NCBI RefSeq assembly: GCF_009762775.1
Contig: NZ_CP046401.1
Location: 1,364,001 to 1,428,000, forward strand
Direction: 5' to 3'
Source of the DNA: Maribellus comscasis
Lineage (GTDB): Bacteria > Bacteroidota > Bacteroidia > Bacteroidales > Prolixibacteraceae
DNA length: 64,000 bases
Shown here: positions 37,500-46,629 of the stretch, in pieces
Layout: each line of letters opens with the position of its first letter
How positions within the stretch are numbered: position 1 is the first letter of the stretch
Made by a program: the position numbers and the translations under genes
The notes under the pieces: model-generated
What the model saw: the letters and a program-made list of their open reading frames with translations, nothing else
What the model was told of the DNA's origin: nothing
Database searches by the model: none

Positions 37500-39083
37500 C
37501 TACATTTCCTCCGAAGAAGGAATCAGTTGTGCCGACAGATCCGGGTCTGCCATTTCTTTATCCAGGGGGAACATTGGTCTGTGGATTCGCTGATATCCGA
37601 GGCGTTCCAAATCCTGATCCACGCCCCCCGGAGTCAGCGCCATAATCCAGTCGGCCCTCATATTATAAAGTTCGGGTACCAGATAACCAATTTTAACCAC
37701 CACAATATCTGCTTCCCGGGGGGCCAAACCGATCTGAGTAAAATCCCTTTCGTAATGATAGGGTTTGCGTTTTTTTGTTACAATCGCTTTTACACTGCCC
37801 ACCTGAATAACAGCTATCTCACCGGCAGTAGCATCGTTGGTTTCAATGGCCAGCACTTTACCCGAGAGTTTTACGGGCGGTGCATAACGGTCATCAACCA
37901 TTGCACCTGCCACACCGCTTACTTTAGCTCCTATCCCTGCTACTATTGCTTTTTCAACCAATTCCGGCCCGGGAATGGAAGCATAAATCAGCGACGGGCC
38001 ATTTTCTGATTGAAACTCAGGGCGTTTAAGAATTTCAGTCAAAGTCCAGGAAACATCTCCTGCTCCTCCTGCAGTTGGATTGTCCCCCATATCGCTGATA
38101 ATAAACGGATGTTTGTCGCTTTTTACGGCCATATCCAAACATTCACCGAGTGGAGCCACCGGGGCCACAAACTCAAACTCATTCCGCACATCCCAGAAAC
38201 TTTTTGCGAGATATTCGGCACCTTCCACCACCTTTTTTCTGTCATCGCCGGTAACCATAACATATCCCCGGTTACGCGGTTCATCAGCCCACGCATAACC
38301 AATCCAGATGGCTGCATCAATTACACCTTCCTGATCGGCAACCCCCGGCACCCTGGCATACAAACTTTTCCCGGGTTCGATTCGTGTGCTGGTTTTTTCT
38401 CCCGGTAATAAAATCGGCACCGGTATCCAGGCTTTGTATTTTGGTTTGCCTTTTCCGTTCTCCAACCTTTCGAGCAGATTTTCAAGTGCCCGTTGTTTTG
38501 ACTCCAGCGCGTCTTCATGGGGTGCCATTCTGTAGCAGGTTATCAAATCCGTGTGATGCGCCAGACGTTCACTTACATTTCCGTGCAGATCCATCGATGT
38601 TGAAATTACCGTTTCAAGACCTACTACCTCACGTATTTTTTTAATCATGTCTCCCTCCGGATCATCTATACCTACAACACTCATCGCTCCGTGAATGTCA
38701 AAAAATACTCCATCATAAGGAAGGTTTTCTTTTAGTTTAGCCAGCATTTCATTCATCAAACTGTCGTACGCTTCGCGTGTTACAATACCTCCCGGGATAG
38801 CATGCCCGCGAAGTGTTGGAAACCATTCGGCCCTTTTTCGGTCGGGAGCATCTTCCGCCAAAAACGGGTAATAGGAAAATATTTCTTCTCCGGTTCGAAC
38901 ACGAAATGCTTCTGCATTTGTAACCGCCGGAGAAAAAGTACTTGATTCAATTGCCAGTCCGCAAATGGCTATCCGGGGAAGCTCGGTCGCACCTGTGTCG
39001 TTGTTTTGCTTCCTGTTTCCCGAATGGCAGGACGCTAAAAACAAAACCGATATCATAGTGATGAAAGAAAATACTTTATTCAT
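37500..39083 (-). CDS. M81-family (MlrC-like) metallopeptidase lipoprotein
   Basis: 527 residues beginning with a lipoprotein signal (MNKVFSFITMISVLFLASC, Cys19). DUF1485/M81 N-terminal domain: ICGLAIESSTFSP, FDIHGAMSVVG, STSMDLHGNVSE, TCYRMAPHEDALESKQRA. A C-terminal MlrC_C domain has ISDMGDNPTAGGAGDVSWTL. MlrC of Sphingomonas degrades linearised microcystin; homologues act on other peptides or D-amino-acid-containing compounds, so the substrate is open. The His/Asp ligands of the DIHG and DLHG motifs are intact. The gene lies 236 bases upstream of the GH2 gene on the same strand, too far for certain co-transcription. Confidence 0.9.
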   Translation of the reverse strand: MNKVFSFITMISVLFLASCHSGNRKQNNDTGATELPRIAICGLAIESSTFSPAVTNAEAFRVRTGEEIFSYYPFLAEDAPDRKRAEWFPTLRGHAIPGGIVTREAYDSLMNEMLAKLKENLPYDGVFFDIHGAMSVVGIDDPEGDMIKKIREVVGLETVISTSMDLHGNVSERLAHHTDLITCYRMAPHEDALESKQRALENLLERLENGKGKPKYKAWIPVPILLPGEKTSTRIEPGKSLYARVPGVADQEGVIDAAIWIGYAWADEPRNRGYVMVTGDDRKKVVEGAEYLAKSFWDVRNEFEFVAPVAPLGECLDMAVKSDKHPFIISDMGDNPTAGGAGDVSWTLTEILKRPEFQSENGPSLIYASIPGPELVEKAIVAGIGAKVSGVAGAMVDDRYAPPVKLSGKVLAIETNDATAGEIAVIQVGSVKAIVTKKRKPYHYERDFTQIGLAPREADIVVVKIGYLVPELYNMRADWIMALTPGGVDQDLERLGYQRIHRPMFPLDKEMADPDLSAQLIPSSEEM

Positions 39084-39357
39084 ACAAAAAGATATTATAG
39101 GTTATCAAATTATCAGGTAAATATAAGAAGCTTTTTTTGGAGCGCAGGCTGAAAATCTCACGAAAAGTAACGACGCTGTTTTAACAAACAACAGCAAAAA
39201 GCAAAAATTTCTCTTTTAAAGGCTTAAATCGATACGAATTTTCAGTACATATAAAAAATAACACAGCCTGCATATCTATTTTTTTTAAATCCCGTAAACA
39301 CAAGCGCACTGTTATTTGTATTTAAAATAGTGACTTTCAGCACCTGACTATAAAGAT

Positions 39358-41148
39358 ATGAATAAAACGTTGACCACATTTATCAAAAATCTTTCAGGAA
39401 TTATTCCCTACCCTAATTTAGGCAAGACAGAATTGTTTGTGGAATGGAAAAACCGGCTGTTGTTTTTCCTTCTGGGAGCGTTGGTTGTTTTGGGTACCGT
39501 TGCCTATGTCCCAAGTATGCTTCTTGCTGTAAAAGAAAAACTGTGGTCTGTTGCTGCCATTGATTCTCTGGTTTATCTTTCTGTAGCTTATATCACTTTT
39601 TCAAAAAAAATATCCGCCAACACAAAGGTTCTTGGCAGTATTGTTATTTTTTATTTTCTGGGTGTTGCTCTTTTGTTGTTTCTGGGGAAAGACGGAGCCG
39701 GTTTTAACTGGTTATTTATCTATCCCATCCTTTCGAGCTTTTTTTATGGACGAAACGGCGCTACAAAGGCTACCCTGGTAAATATAATTACACTTGTTCT
39801 TTTAGCCCTTCCTGTTTATTTTAAATGGACAGAAGTTGGTCTTATCAGTGAATACGGGATTGCGGGATGGATAGTAAACTCCGTGAATTTTATCGTTATC
39901 TGTGCTCTCATTTCTTTTTCACTTGCCATCATTATTTCCAATATCGATAAGTCGCTAAAAACAGAAAAAGAACTAACCCACCTGTTAACCGAAAATCAGG
40001 AGAAACTGGCTGTTGAAAAGGAAAGAGCGGAAGAATCAGACCGGTTAAAATCTACTTTTCTGGCGAATATGAGCCATGAAATACGAACACCGATGAACTC
40101 CATTCTGGGTTTTTCCAATTTATTGTCAGACCCGGATATTTCACCGGATAAAACGCAAAAATACAACCAGCTTATTCATCTGGCAGGTGGACAATTAATG
40201 AATATTATCGATGACATAATCGATATTTCAAAAATTGAATTAAACCAGATGAAGATAAAAAAAGCTCCGATGAATGTGTGGCAGTGTATAACAGAAATCC
40301 TCGAAATTCAGCAAAACAGAATCGAATCGCTTGATAAGGATTTGTTACTAAACGCGGATGTCCCGGCAGAATACCAGCGCTTGCTGATTGAGTCTGACGA
40401 ATTGCGGGTAAAACAAATTTTAAATAACCTGGTTGGCAATGCTGTAAAATACACCCAAAAAGGAAGCGTTACGTTTGGATACCGTCCAAAAATACTGGAC
40501 AATAAAAAGGTAATTGAATTTTTTGTAAAAGATACCGGACGCGGGATTCCCCCGGGAGATCAGGAAAAAATATTTGGTCGTTTTGCACAAGCCGAAAATG
40601 TGGATTTTAAAGAAGGAACCGGTCTGGGGCTAAGTATCACCAAAGGCCTGCTTGAGCTTCTGGAAGGAAAAATATGGCTAAAATCGGAAGCAGGAAAAGG
40701 AAGTAAATTTTACTTTACACTTCCCTATAATGAAAGTACAGTTAAAAACAAAAACAAACCCAGCGCATCAATCGTTTCCGACCTGACCGGAAAAACGATT
40801 TATATTGCAGAAGACGATACCTTCTCATTCTACTATCTGGCGGAATTGTTAAAACCAACACATATCAAAATCCGGAAGGCCGTTAACGGTAAGGAACTGC
40901 TTGACCTGATCCGGGAAAAGACACCTGACCTTGTTTTGCTCGACATCAATATGCCGGTTATGGATGGTTATGAAGCAATTCAGAAAATCAGGAAAACGCA
41001 GCCCAACCTGCCCGTAATTGCGCAAACCGCCTATGCTATGGCCGAAGAACAGCAAAAATGTATCAATCTCGGGTGCAACGACTATATCGCCAAACCCATA
41101 AAAAAGGACCGTTTTTTTTATTTGTTAAACACCTATCTCAAAAATTAG
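39358..41148 (+). CDS. Hybrid sensor histidine kinase with C-terminal receiver
   Basis: 596 residues. Five or six membrane helices (about 32-205, of the 7TM-like or MASE-like sensor kind) are followed by a coiled linker, then HisKA with His240 in FLANMSHEIRTPMNS and HATPase_c with N-box ILNNLVGNAVKYTQKG, DTGRGIPPGD and EGTGLGLSI. The receiver domain (about 482-596) has phospho-acceptor Asp529 in LVLLDINMPVMDGYEA, conserved Thr in AQTAYA and Lys in YIAKPI. There is no periplasmic domain of size, so it may sense membrane state or a small molecule. No output protein is adjacent; the signal would pass through an Hpt or the fused receiver. Confidence 0.93.
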   Translation: MNKTLTTFIKNLSGIIPYPNLGKTELFVEWKNRLLFFLLGALVVLGTVAYVPSMLLAVKEKLWSVAAIDSLVYLSVAYITFSKKISANTKVLGSIVIFYFLGVALLLFLGKDGAGFNWLFIYPILSSFFYGRNGATKATLVNIITLVLLALPVYFKWTEVGLISEYGIAGWIVNSVNFIVICALISFSLAIIISNIDKSLKTEKELTHLLTENQEKLAVEKERAEESDRLKSTFLANMSHEIRTPMNSILGFSNLLSDPDISPDKTQKYNQLIHLAGGQLMNIIDDIIDISKIELNQMKIKKAPMNVWQCITEILEIQQNRIESLDKDLLLNADVPAEYQRLLIESDELRVKQILNNLVGNAVKYTQKGSVTFGYRPKILDNKKVIEFFVKDTGRGIPPGDQEKIFGRFAQAENVDFKEGTGLGLSITKGLLELLEGKIWLKSEAGKGSKFYFTLPYNESTVKNKNKPSASIVSDLTGKTIYIAEDDTFSFYYLAELLKPTHIKIRKAVNGKELLDLIREKTPDLVLLDINMPVMDGYEAIQKIRKTQPNLPVIAQTAYAMAEEQQKCINLGCNDYIAKPIKKDRFFYLLNTYLKN

Positions 41149-41263
41149 ATTCCCGGGTTCCTGACTTTTTATAAAATTCCGGGAGACAAAGCATTACAAT
41201 ATTTTGTCACTTTTTCTTATTCATAAAATTGACTATTTTAGGTCATATTTAAATCCGTAAAAA

Positions 41264-41644
41264 ATGAATCTGTTTCTTCGTTTGGGCACCTCGATTGTGA
41301 TTTTGGCACTGTTATCATACACTGTTGCCATTTTTAGCGAGCAACGAAAAAAAAGGATAGACAAAACCGTACTAATCTTCTTAACACTGGGTGTTCTCCT
41401 CGATATCACAGCCACTACGTTTATGATTCTGGGGTCTTCAAAAGGAGGATTTACACTCCACGGAATACTTGGATATTCTTCACTACTCGCTATGTTTACC
41501 GACGCTGTGCTTATATGGCGGCAAAAAACAAAAAAAGGCTTACATTCCTATGTCCCTGCAAAGCTGCATCTCTATTCCAGATACGCTTACCTCTGGTGGC
41601 TTATTGCTTTTATAACAGGCGGGTTACTGGTAGCTTTCCGATAA
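41264..41644 (+). CDS. HsmA/TIGR03987-like small membrane protein
   Basis: 126 residues and four predicted membrane helices (about 8-26, 38-57, 66-85, 102-123) separated by short loops with conserved-looking His and Tyr residues (FTLHGILGYSSLLAM; HLYSRYAYLWWLIAF). This matches the TIGR03987/HsmA group of Bacteroidetes and Firmicutes, function unknown; a heme- or metal-binding role is conceivable from the histidines within the membrane region, but unproven. It is a monocistronic gene in the same direction as the hybrid kinase, 115 bases downstream. Confidence 0.7.
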   Translation: MNLFLRLGTSIVILALLSYTVAIFSEQRKKRIDKTVLIFLTLGVLLDITATTFMILGSSKGGFTLHGILGYSSLLAMFTDAVLIWRQKTKKGLHSYVPAKLHLYSRYAYLWWLIAFITGGLLVAFR

Positions 41645-41983
41645 AAAACTGTACAATTTGAAACTTTATCATAAAAAATATTAGCAATTTTACAGCCAGA
41701 CCAAAAAAAAAACACTTCACCCTTCTAAAAAGACTTTTCAAGCATACAAAACGGTCATACGTCGATTAACCTGAAACCTTTCAAACATATGTGCGTCTTT
41801 TACAATATACAAATAAAGAAAATCCTTAAAGTTGACTATCCCCGCGGCAGAGCCAAGGAGTATTTCGCCAACTTTATTTTCAGCATTGTTGCTGAAAAGT
41901 CAGATTTTCTCTATTTCACCCCTCTGTCATCCGCCATCTGGGCGATGACATCTACCCTGATTTCAGGGGAGAATATAAGGTAA

Positions 41984-42004
41984 CTCCGAGGCTTTGCCTC
42001 GGAG
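41984..42004. other. Stable 8-bp hairpin in a gene-free region
   Basis: CTCCGAGG-CTTTG-CCTCGGAG, perfect stem, not followed by a T-run. The 41645-42165 gap otherwise shows no gene; a 64-codon frame at 41789-41983 lacks coding character. Confidence 0.45.
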
Positions 42005-42130
42005 AATTATTTGATTAAAAGGAAAAACAGAAAACATGCTGTGAGCAGTTTTCTTTTGCCCTTAACCTAACCGGGAAAACGGGAAAATGAAAATTGTTCT
42101 TTTTTACTAAAAACGATTATTAACCGAAGT

Positions 42131-42142
42131 GATACGCGTATC
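42131..42142. promoter_or_regulatory. Perfect 12-bp palindrome upstream of an exported protein gene
   Basis: GATACGCGTATC lies 24 bases before the start codon at 42166. Position and symmetry suit an operator for a dimeric regulator; the regulator is not known. Confidence 0.4.
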
Positions 42143-42165
42143 GTTAACTTCAAAAAAAGAATGTC

Positions 42166-42750
42166 ATGAAAACAAAACAATTCGCATTAGCACTGCTTGC
42201 AGTTGCTTTAACATTAAGTGCAGCTGCCACCAAGATTCCAAAAATGAACATCGTAGCACTCGATGATTCAAAAACACTGATCGCCGCAGAAACCGATCCG
42301 GGAGTATCATCTGAAATTTCGATTGAAGACCAACATGGAAGGATAGTTTACTACAAACTTAGTAAAGCGTCTCCGGAATACAGATCGGTTTTTGATTTTT
42401 CAAAACTGGAGGATGGAACTTATACTGTTAAAATTAAATCAGGAAAGGTATCGGCTACACGGGTGATGGAAGTCAATGATGGAGGAGTCGTTGCAACTGC
42501 CGCAATGAAAACACATATCGAGCCTTACTTTTCATGCGATGACGACATACTCAAAGTAACCTACCTCAACTTCGACAAGGATGATGTTTCGCTGCTTATC
42601 TACAATGGTAGTCAGCTGATTTTTCAGTCGGGCTTAGGCACTGAATTTAATGTACAAAAAGGATTTGATGTTTCGGATTTAATGAGGGGAGACTATCATG
42701 TTGTTCTGGCCGGAACGGAAGAAAATTTTAGCTATCGTTTTATACGGTAA
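42166..42750 (+). CDS. Exported protein with two Ig-like/Por-tail-like beta domains
   Basis: 194 residues: signal peptide (about 1-22, LLAVALTLSAAA), then two beta-sandwich-like segments of about 85 residues. The first (VSSEISIEDQHGRIVYYKL ... LEDGTYTVKIKSGK) resembles the C-terminal sorting/Ig-like domains of Bacteroidetes (the LxxGxYxVxI pattern). The second (DVSLLIYNGSQLIFQSG ... LMRGDYHVVLAGTEENFSYR) repeats it. No catalytic motif is seen. Such two-domain secreted proteins occur widely in this phylum with unknown role. It is a single gene between a palindrome and a strong terminator. Confidence 0.7.
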   Translation: MKTKQFALALLAVALTLSAAATKIPKMNIVALDDSKTLIAAETDPGVSSEISIEDQHGRIVYYKLSKASPEYRSVFDFSKLEDGTYTVKIKSGKVSATRVMEVNDGGVVATAAMKTHIEPYFSCDDDILKVTYLNFDKDDVSLLIYNGSQLIFQSGLGTEFNVQKGFDVSDLMRGDYHVVLAGTEENFSYRFIR

Positions 42751-42774
42751 ATTTTCCATAAATTTTAAGTTTGG

Positions 42775-42804
42775 GCCCTTGCAGAGTGCAAGGGCTTTTT
42801 GTTT
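42775..42804 (+). terminator. Intrinsic terminator
   Basis: GCCCTTGC, loop AGAGT, GCAAGGGC, then TTTTTGTTTT, 24 bases after the exported protein's stop. Confidence 0.88.
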
Positions 42805-42921
42805 TCAATCGGTCTATCCTCAAACAATAACAGCTTTTGTATGTTTTAAAACTCCTGCCCACTGCCATTTACGAATAGGTTCTGATTCCTCTGCGGGCAA
42901 CATCCACATCCTGTTTGAATA

Positions 42922-43647
42922 TTATTCGCTGAACACAAAGGTAATTTGGTTAAAATAGATGGTTGTGGTTGCTTCAAAAGCCGAATCAGTACCAACGATT
43001 AACCACGCCTCCCCGTTTTCATTGGAAGTGACCGTAAACGATGTACTGCTGTTGGATACTGTTTTTAAGGCATATTCGTTTGTATCCGTATCGTTTGAAA
43101 AATCGCCAATTACAATCATATCCGCACCACTTTGCGCCTGATTTGCTTTGTCGATATTCATACGGTACCAGTCTGACTCGTCCGTTTCAGACCTGGGTTC
43201 TGTGGTAGATGCGCCGGCTTTTATGTAAACTCCTTCGCCCGGGCTACCTCCAACGCCTGCGGAATCATCGGCAACATTTGACGCAAATTCAACCGTAAAT
43301 TCAACATGATAAACCGTGGAGGACTGCAATCCTGAGATCTTTCGTTTTACAAACATAAACAAGTCATCGCTGTGGTTATTGCCCGATATTTTTAGAGCTC
43401 CCTTTGTGTGATCCAATGGTTCGGGTAATGCAGTATATTCAAACAGCATTTCATAAAAAGAGTCGTTTCCTGCCGGATAATCGGCAAAACCACCCGTCCA
43501 TCCATCCGTATCCGAATTAAATTCATAGGTAAATTCTTGCGGTGCGGGAGTATTTTCATCTTCATCGCAACTAAAAAACAAAATGGTGGCAGCAATCACC
43601 GCAATAAATAATTTTCCACTGAAATTCATTGTTTCTTTCTTCTTCAT
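42922..43647 (-). CDS. Beta-sandwich-type lipoprotein of unknown function
   Basis: 241 residues with a lipoprotein signal ending ATILFFSC (Cys27 when counted from the MKKK start; the internal MNFSG ATG is an alternative). The mature part starts DEDENTPAPQE, an acidic run like the lipoprotein export signal that directs surface display in Bacteroidetes. The rest is beta-rich and Ser/Thr/Asp-rich, with FNSDTDGWTGGFADYPAGND near the start, ISGLQSSTVYHVEFTVEFAS in the middle and TTTIYFNQITFVFSE at the end, reminiscent of a carbohydrate-binding-module jelly-roll. No partner is recognisable. It is convergent with the preceding gene. Confidence 0.75.
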   Translation of the reverse strand: MKKKETMNFSGKLFIAVIAATILFFSCDEDENTPAPQEFTYEFNSDTDGWTGGFADYPAGNDSFYEMLFEYTALPEPLDHTKGALKISGNNHSDDLFMFVKRKISGLQSSTVYHVEFTVEFASNVADDSAGVGGSPGEGVYIKAGASTTEPRSETDESDWYRMNIDKANQAQSGADMIVIGDFSNDTDTNEYALKTVSNSSTSFTVTSNENGEAWLIVGTDSAFEATTTIYFNQITFVFSE

Positions 43648-43860
43648 AGCTTTTTATTTATTTAAATAATATGAATCAGATGAGAGAAATAGAATCGAGG
43701 TTGCTTTCGCTGGCTTAAAATCAAAGGAAATTTTAAATCCGGGGCAATAGTACCCAAAACGATGTGGTCTATGTGCGTTTCACTTAGAGAATCTTCGCAG
43801 GTCAAATTCTGCAAATAGTGCCAAATCCCTTCCCCGGCAAGGGATTTCACTCCGGAACAA

Positions 43861-44451
43861 CTATCTTTTGCTTAGTTCCATGCGGGTATGATGCAGCTCC
43901 ATGTTTATTTTTGTATATCGTTCAAGCGCACTTTTTTTATGCACTTCAAACTCCTTTTTGAGTTCCTCGTAGTCCTTTTTTGTGCGAACCGTAACTTTGT
44001 TGCTTCTTTTATAAAGTAAAAACAGAACACCCAGAAAAACCAACAAACCCAGAATTATTACAGACATTATCAAGGTATAAATTCCCTTTTCAACATTTAT
44101 TCCAAAAACACTGATGGCATTTTGATTTTTAATGCTGGTTTCCAGCTCAGCTTTTGTATCGTCCAGTTGCTGATTGGTCGAACTTAAATCATTCCGAAGT
44201 CCGGCTACGGTATTTCCCTGTTCAGCCATTCTGTTCTCCAAAACCGAAATCGAGTCCGTTAATGCACGATAAAATTCATTTAACTGTGTTTCATTCAAAA
44301 AATAATTTCCATTCCAGAAATTCAGATTTTCTTTAAATACACTGTATTGCTGTTCCAGCTTATTTTCTTGTTTCCATGCATTAATATCTTTTGCGAAAGA
44401 TGTGATTGCCAGGAGAAAAAGTAGAATCGAAAGCACTGTAAATTTTTTCAT
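43861..44451 (-). CDS. Membrane protein with periplasmic coiled coil
   Basis: 196 residues from the ATG at 44451, chosen because it begins a clear signal/anchor (MKKFTVLSILLFLLAITSFA); the upstream ATG at 44499 would place a charged stretch before it. There is a periplasmic region with coiled coil (about 60-115, LENRMAEQGNTVAGLRND and LDDTKAELETSI), then one membrane helix (about 125-148, LIMSVIILGLLVFLGVLFLL) and a basic cytoplasmic coiled tail (TKKDYEELKKEFEVHKKSA). Homologues in Bacteroidetes are sometimes labelled as a tRNA methyltransferase, which nothing here supports. It may be a scaffold protein. Confidence 0.72.
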   Translation of the reverse strand: MKKFTVLSILLFLLAITSFAKDINAWKQENKLEQQYSVFKENLNFWNGNYFLNETQLNEFYRALTDSISVLENRMAEQGNTVAGLRNDLSSTNQQLDDTKAELETSIKNQNAISVFGINVEKGIYTLIMSVIILGLLVFLGVLFLLYKRSNKVTVRTKKDYEELKKEFEVHKKSALERYTKINMELHHTRMELSKR

Positions 44452-44804
44452 CTTTTTTGAAATCTTCAGGTTAAAAAATAAAAGTGTCACCTCGCACACA
44501 ATTTTAAAAACTCAATCCAATCAGTTAACGAATAAATGTTTAATCTGTTGTATAATAAAAAATACAACTGCCGCAATTTTAAAACAAATGTCTCATTATT
44601 AGCGCCAAAAAGGAGAACAATTAAAAGGTAAAAATATCGTTTTTGATTGTTTTTGCAAACCCGGAAGATTGATAAACAATCATTTTCCCTTATTTTGGTT
44701 ACACATGTTAAAGTAAAGCAGGATAGCTGTCAACCGGTAAATAGTTGCAGTTAACCGCTGTATCTGAAAGTTTCCGCTAGGTTTAGGGGCGTTTGGAATT
44801 TAAC

Positions 44805-44837
44805 TTTTTGTATACAACTGACTATTAGTTATATTTG
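44805..44837 (+). promoter_or_regulatory. Strong Bacteroidetes-type promoter
   Basis: TTTTTG ending at 44810, a 19-base spacer, then TATATTTG at 44830-44837. Both boxes match the consensus exactly. The start codon of a small charged protein lies 34 bases downstream. Confidence 0.78.
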
Positions 44838-44871
44838 GGTTAAGTTAAAGGTAACTGGAAAAAATAACAGA

Positions 44872-45123
44872 ATGAAGCCGGATAAAAACAAAGAAACGGA
44901 AAAGAAAAATGAAACGACTCAGAACAAAACAGAGGAGTGGATAGATAAGGCGGACAAGTTTATTGACGAAACATCAGAAAAAATTCACCAAAGCAAAACC
45001 TACAAAAAAGCTGACGAGGCAATGGAAAAAGCGACCAAAAGTATTTTCCGGGAAGCGGGCAAACTGTGGGGAAAATCGGAGCGTTATTTCAAAAATAAGG
45101 GGAATAAAAAAAATCAGGAATAA
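44872..45123 (+). CDS. Small, highly charged helical protein
   Basis: 83 residues, nearly all Lys, Glu, Asp, Thr and Asn, with a helical repeat: EEWIDKADKFIDETSEKIHQ and YKKADEAMEKATKSIFREAG. There is no signal, membrane segment or cysteine. The pattern recalls CsbD/late-embryogenesis or stress-associated amphipathic helices, but I do not recognise a family. The strong promoter directly upstream and the regular spacing argue that the gene is real. 44500-44871 otherwise holds no gene. Confidence 0.65.
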   Translation: MKPDKNKETEKKNETTQNKTEEWIDKADKFIDETSEKIHQSKTYKKADEAMEKATKSIFREAGKLWGKSERYFKNKGNKKNQE

Positions 45124-45215
45124 TCTGAATAGCAGTTTAGTTTCTGTTCGGGATTACTGTCTGTATTAAAATTTACCGACTTCTGTAAAATCAAAAAAAT
45201 ATTCAATTCAAGGCT

Positions 45216-46301
45216 TTACACCTTTGTTGGCATCCCCAGGAGTTTCAGCATTCGTACATGCTGGATTACAGCACTCAGAAAACTGCTGTTTACATGATAG
45301 GGCATTCCAAATTTTTTGGCTTTTTCCTGTACAATCCCGGCGATTTTCCGGTAATGTATATGGCTGATGTTGGGAAACAGATGATGTTCTACCTGGTGGT
45401 TTAAACCACCTACCATCCAGGTAAACAGCCGGTTTTTGGGCGCAAAATTACAGGTGGTATACAATTGATGAGCTGCCCAGTTGTTATTGATTTCACCGTT
45501 TTCATCCGGTAAGGGATACTCGGAGGAAGGCACTACATGAGCCGTTTGAAAAATACTCGCCAAAACCAGTCCCCCGGTAAAATGCATCAGCAAAAAACCT
45601 GTTACCACCCAATACCATGCAACCGGGACAGTAAAAAGGGGAACGACTAGAAAAAAGAAGTAATACAGGATTTTCGAAACAATAAGATCAATCAGCAAAC
45701 TACGGTATGTTCTTTTTCCGCTGAGCTTCACACCCATTTCTTTTTTGTACCTTTTTAATCTTCTGAAATCTGTAACAATTATCCACGAAATGGTCATTAA
45801 GCTGTAAAAAAACCAGGCATACAAATACTGGTAACGGTGCATCTTTTTTAAAGGCCGGTGAGGCGAAAGCCGCAGTACCTCCGGCGGAGCAATATCTTCA
45901 TCGTGTCCTTCGATATTGGTGTAACCGTGATGAAGTGTATTGTGCTGGTACCGCCAGTTGGGAGGAAACCCACCCAGCAGATACAATGAGTTGCCAAATA
46001 TTTTATTCATCCACTTTTGTTTCGAAAAAGAACCGTGGTTTGCATCGTGCATTGTGGACATTCCTACTCCCGACATACCAAATCCCATAACTACCCAACA
46101 GGCCAGCACCGGAAGTACCGAAGTAAAAACGCCTGAAATCATAAGAATCAACGGTACAAAATAAAGCAGCGCCATTACTGCCGTTTTAAAAATAATGGCT
46201 TTATTTCCATAGGGCTCTATGTTGTTTGTTTTAAAATATTCGTTTACGGATGTTCTTAACTCGGTTAAAAAATCTATTTTATTTTTAGAATATCTGATCA
46301 T
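45216..46301 (-). CDS. Front-end-type fatty acid desaturase
   Basis: 361-residue integral membrane di-iron enzyme that introduces a double bond into acyl chains. All three histidine boxes are present: His85-DANH89, His120-NTLHH125, and Gln-containing HQVEHH (301-306), the last typical of delta-6/linoleoyl-CoA-like and DesA3-type desaturases. Hydrophobic pairs (about 36-80 and 165-225) set the usual four-helix topology. No cytochrome b5 domain is fused, so electrons must come from ferredoxin or another carrier. It is a single gene, convergent with the small charged protein gene. Likely role: membrane fluidity adjustment. Confidence 0.93.
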   Translation of the reverse strand: MIRYSKNKIDFLTELRTSVNEYFKTNNIEPYGNKAIIFKTAVMALLYFVPLILMISGVFTSVLPVLACWVVMGFGMSGVGMSTMHDANHGSFSKQKWMNKIFGNSLYLLGGFPPNWRYQHNTLHHGYTNIEGHDEDIAPPEVLRLSPHRPLKKMHRYQYLYAWFFYSLMTISWIIVTDFRRLKRYKKEMGVKLSGKRTYRSLLIDLIVSKILYYFFFLVVPLFTVPVAWYWVVTGFLLMHFTGGLVLASIFQTAHVVPSSEYPLPDENGEINNNWAAHQLYTTCNFAPKNRLFTWMVGGLNHQVEHHLFPNISHIHYRKIAGIVQEKAKKFGMPYHVNSSFLSAVIQHVRMLKLLGMPTKV

Positions 46302-46629
46302 TTTTTTACACTTTATCTCTTTGTTTCTGAAGTCCGGGTTTTAACAAAATCCAGCACAAAATTTGATTTCACTTTTGTTTTACAAGGACTCAGATACCCT
46401 AACATCTATTCTGATAGTAAGGTTTAGCTGTTTCTGCTTTTATTCTCAAAATTTTAAAATCGGAAGTTTGTAAGCCGCATTTTGGTGCCGGAAATATACA
46501 AGATGAAGCAAAAAAACTCCAAAATGAGGTCAAAAGGGAAAAATAAAATCTGAGCAATTGATTTTCACAAGGTGAAACAAAATAAAATCATTCACGTAAC
46601 TGTGTTGTTTCCAACTCATAATAACATCA

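Noticed and set aside
41789..41983. 64-codon frame downstream of the HsmA-like gene
   Set aside because: No recognisable feature, no ribosome site; ends at a hairpin.
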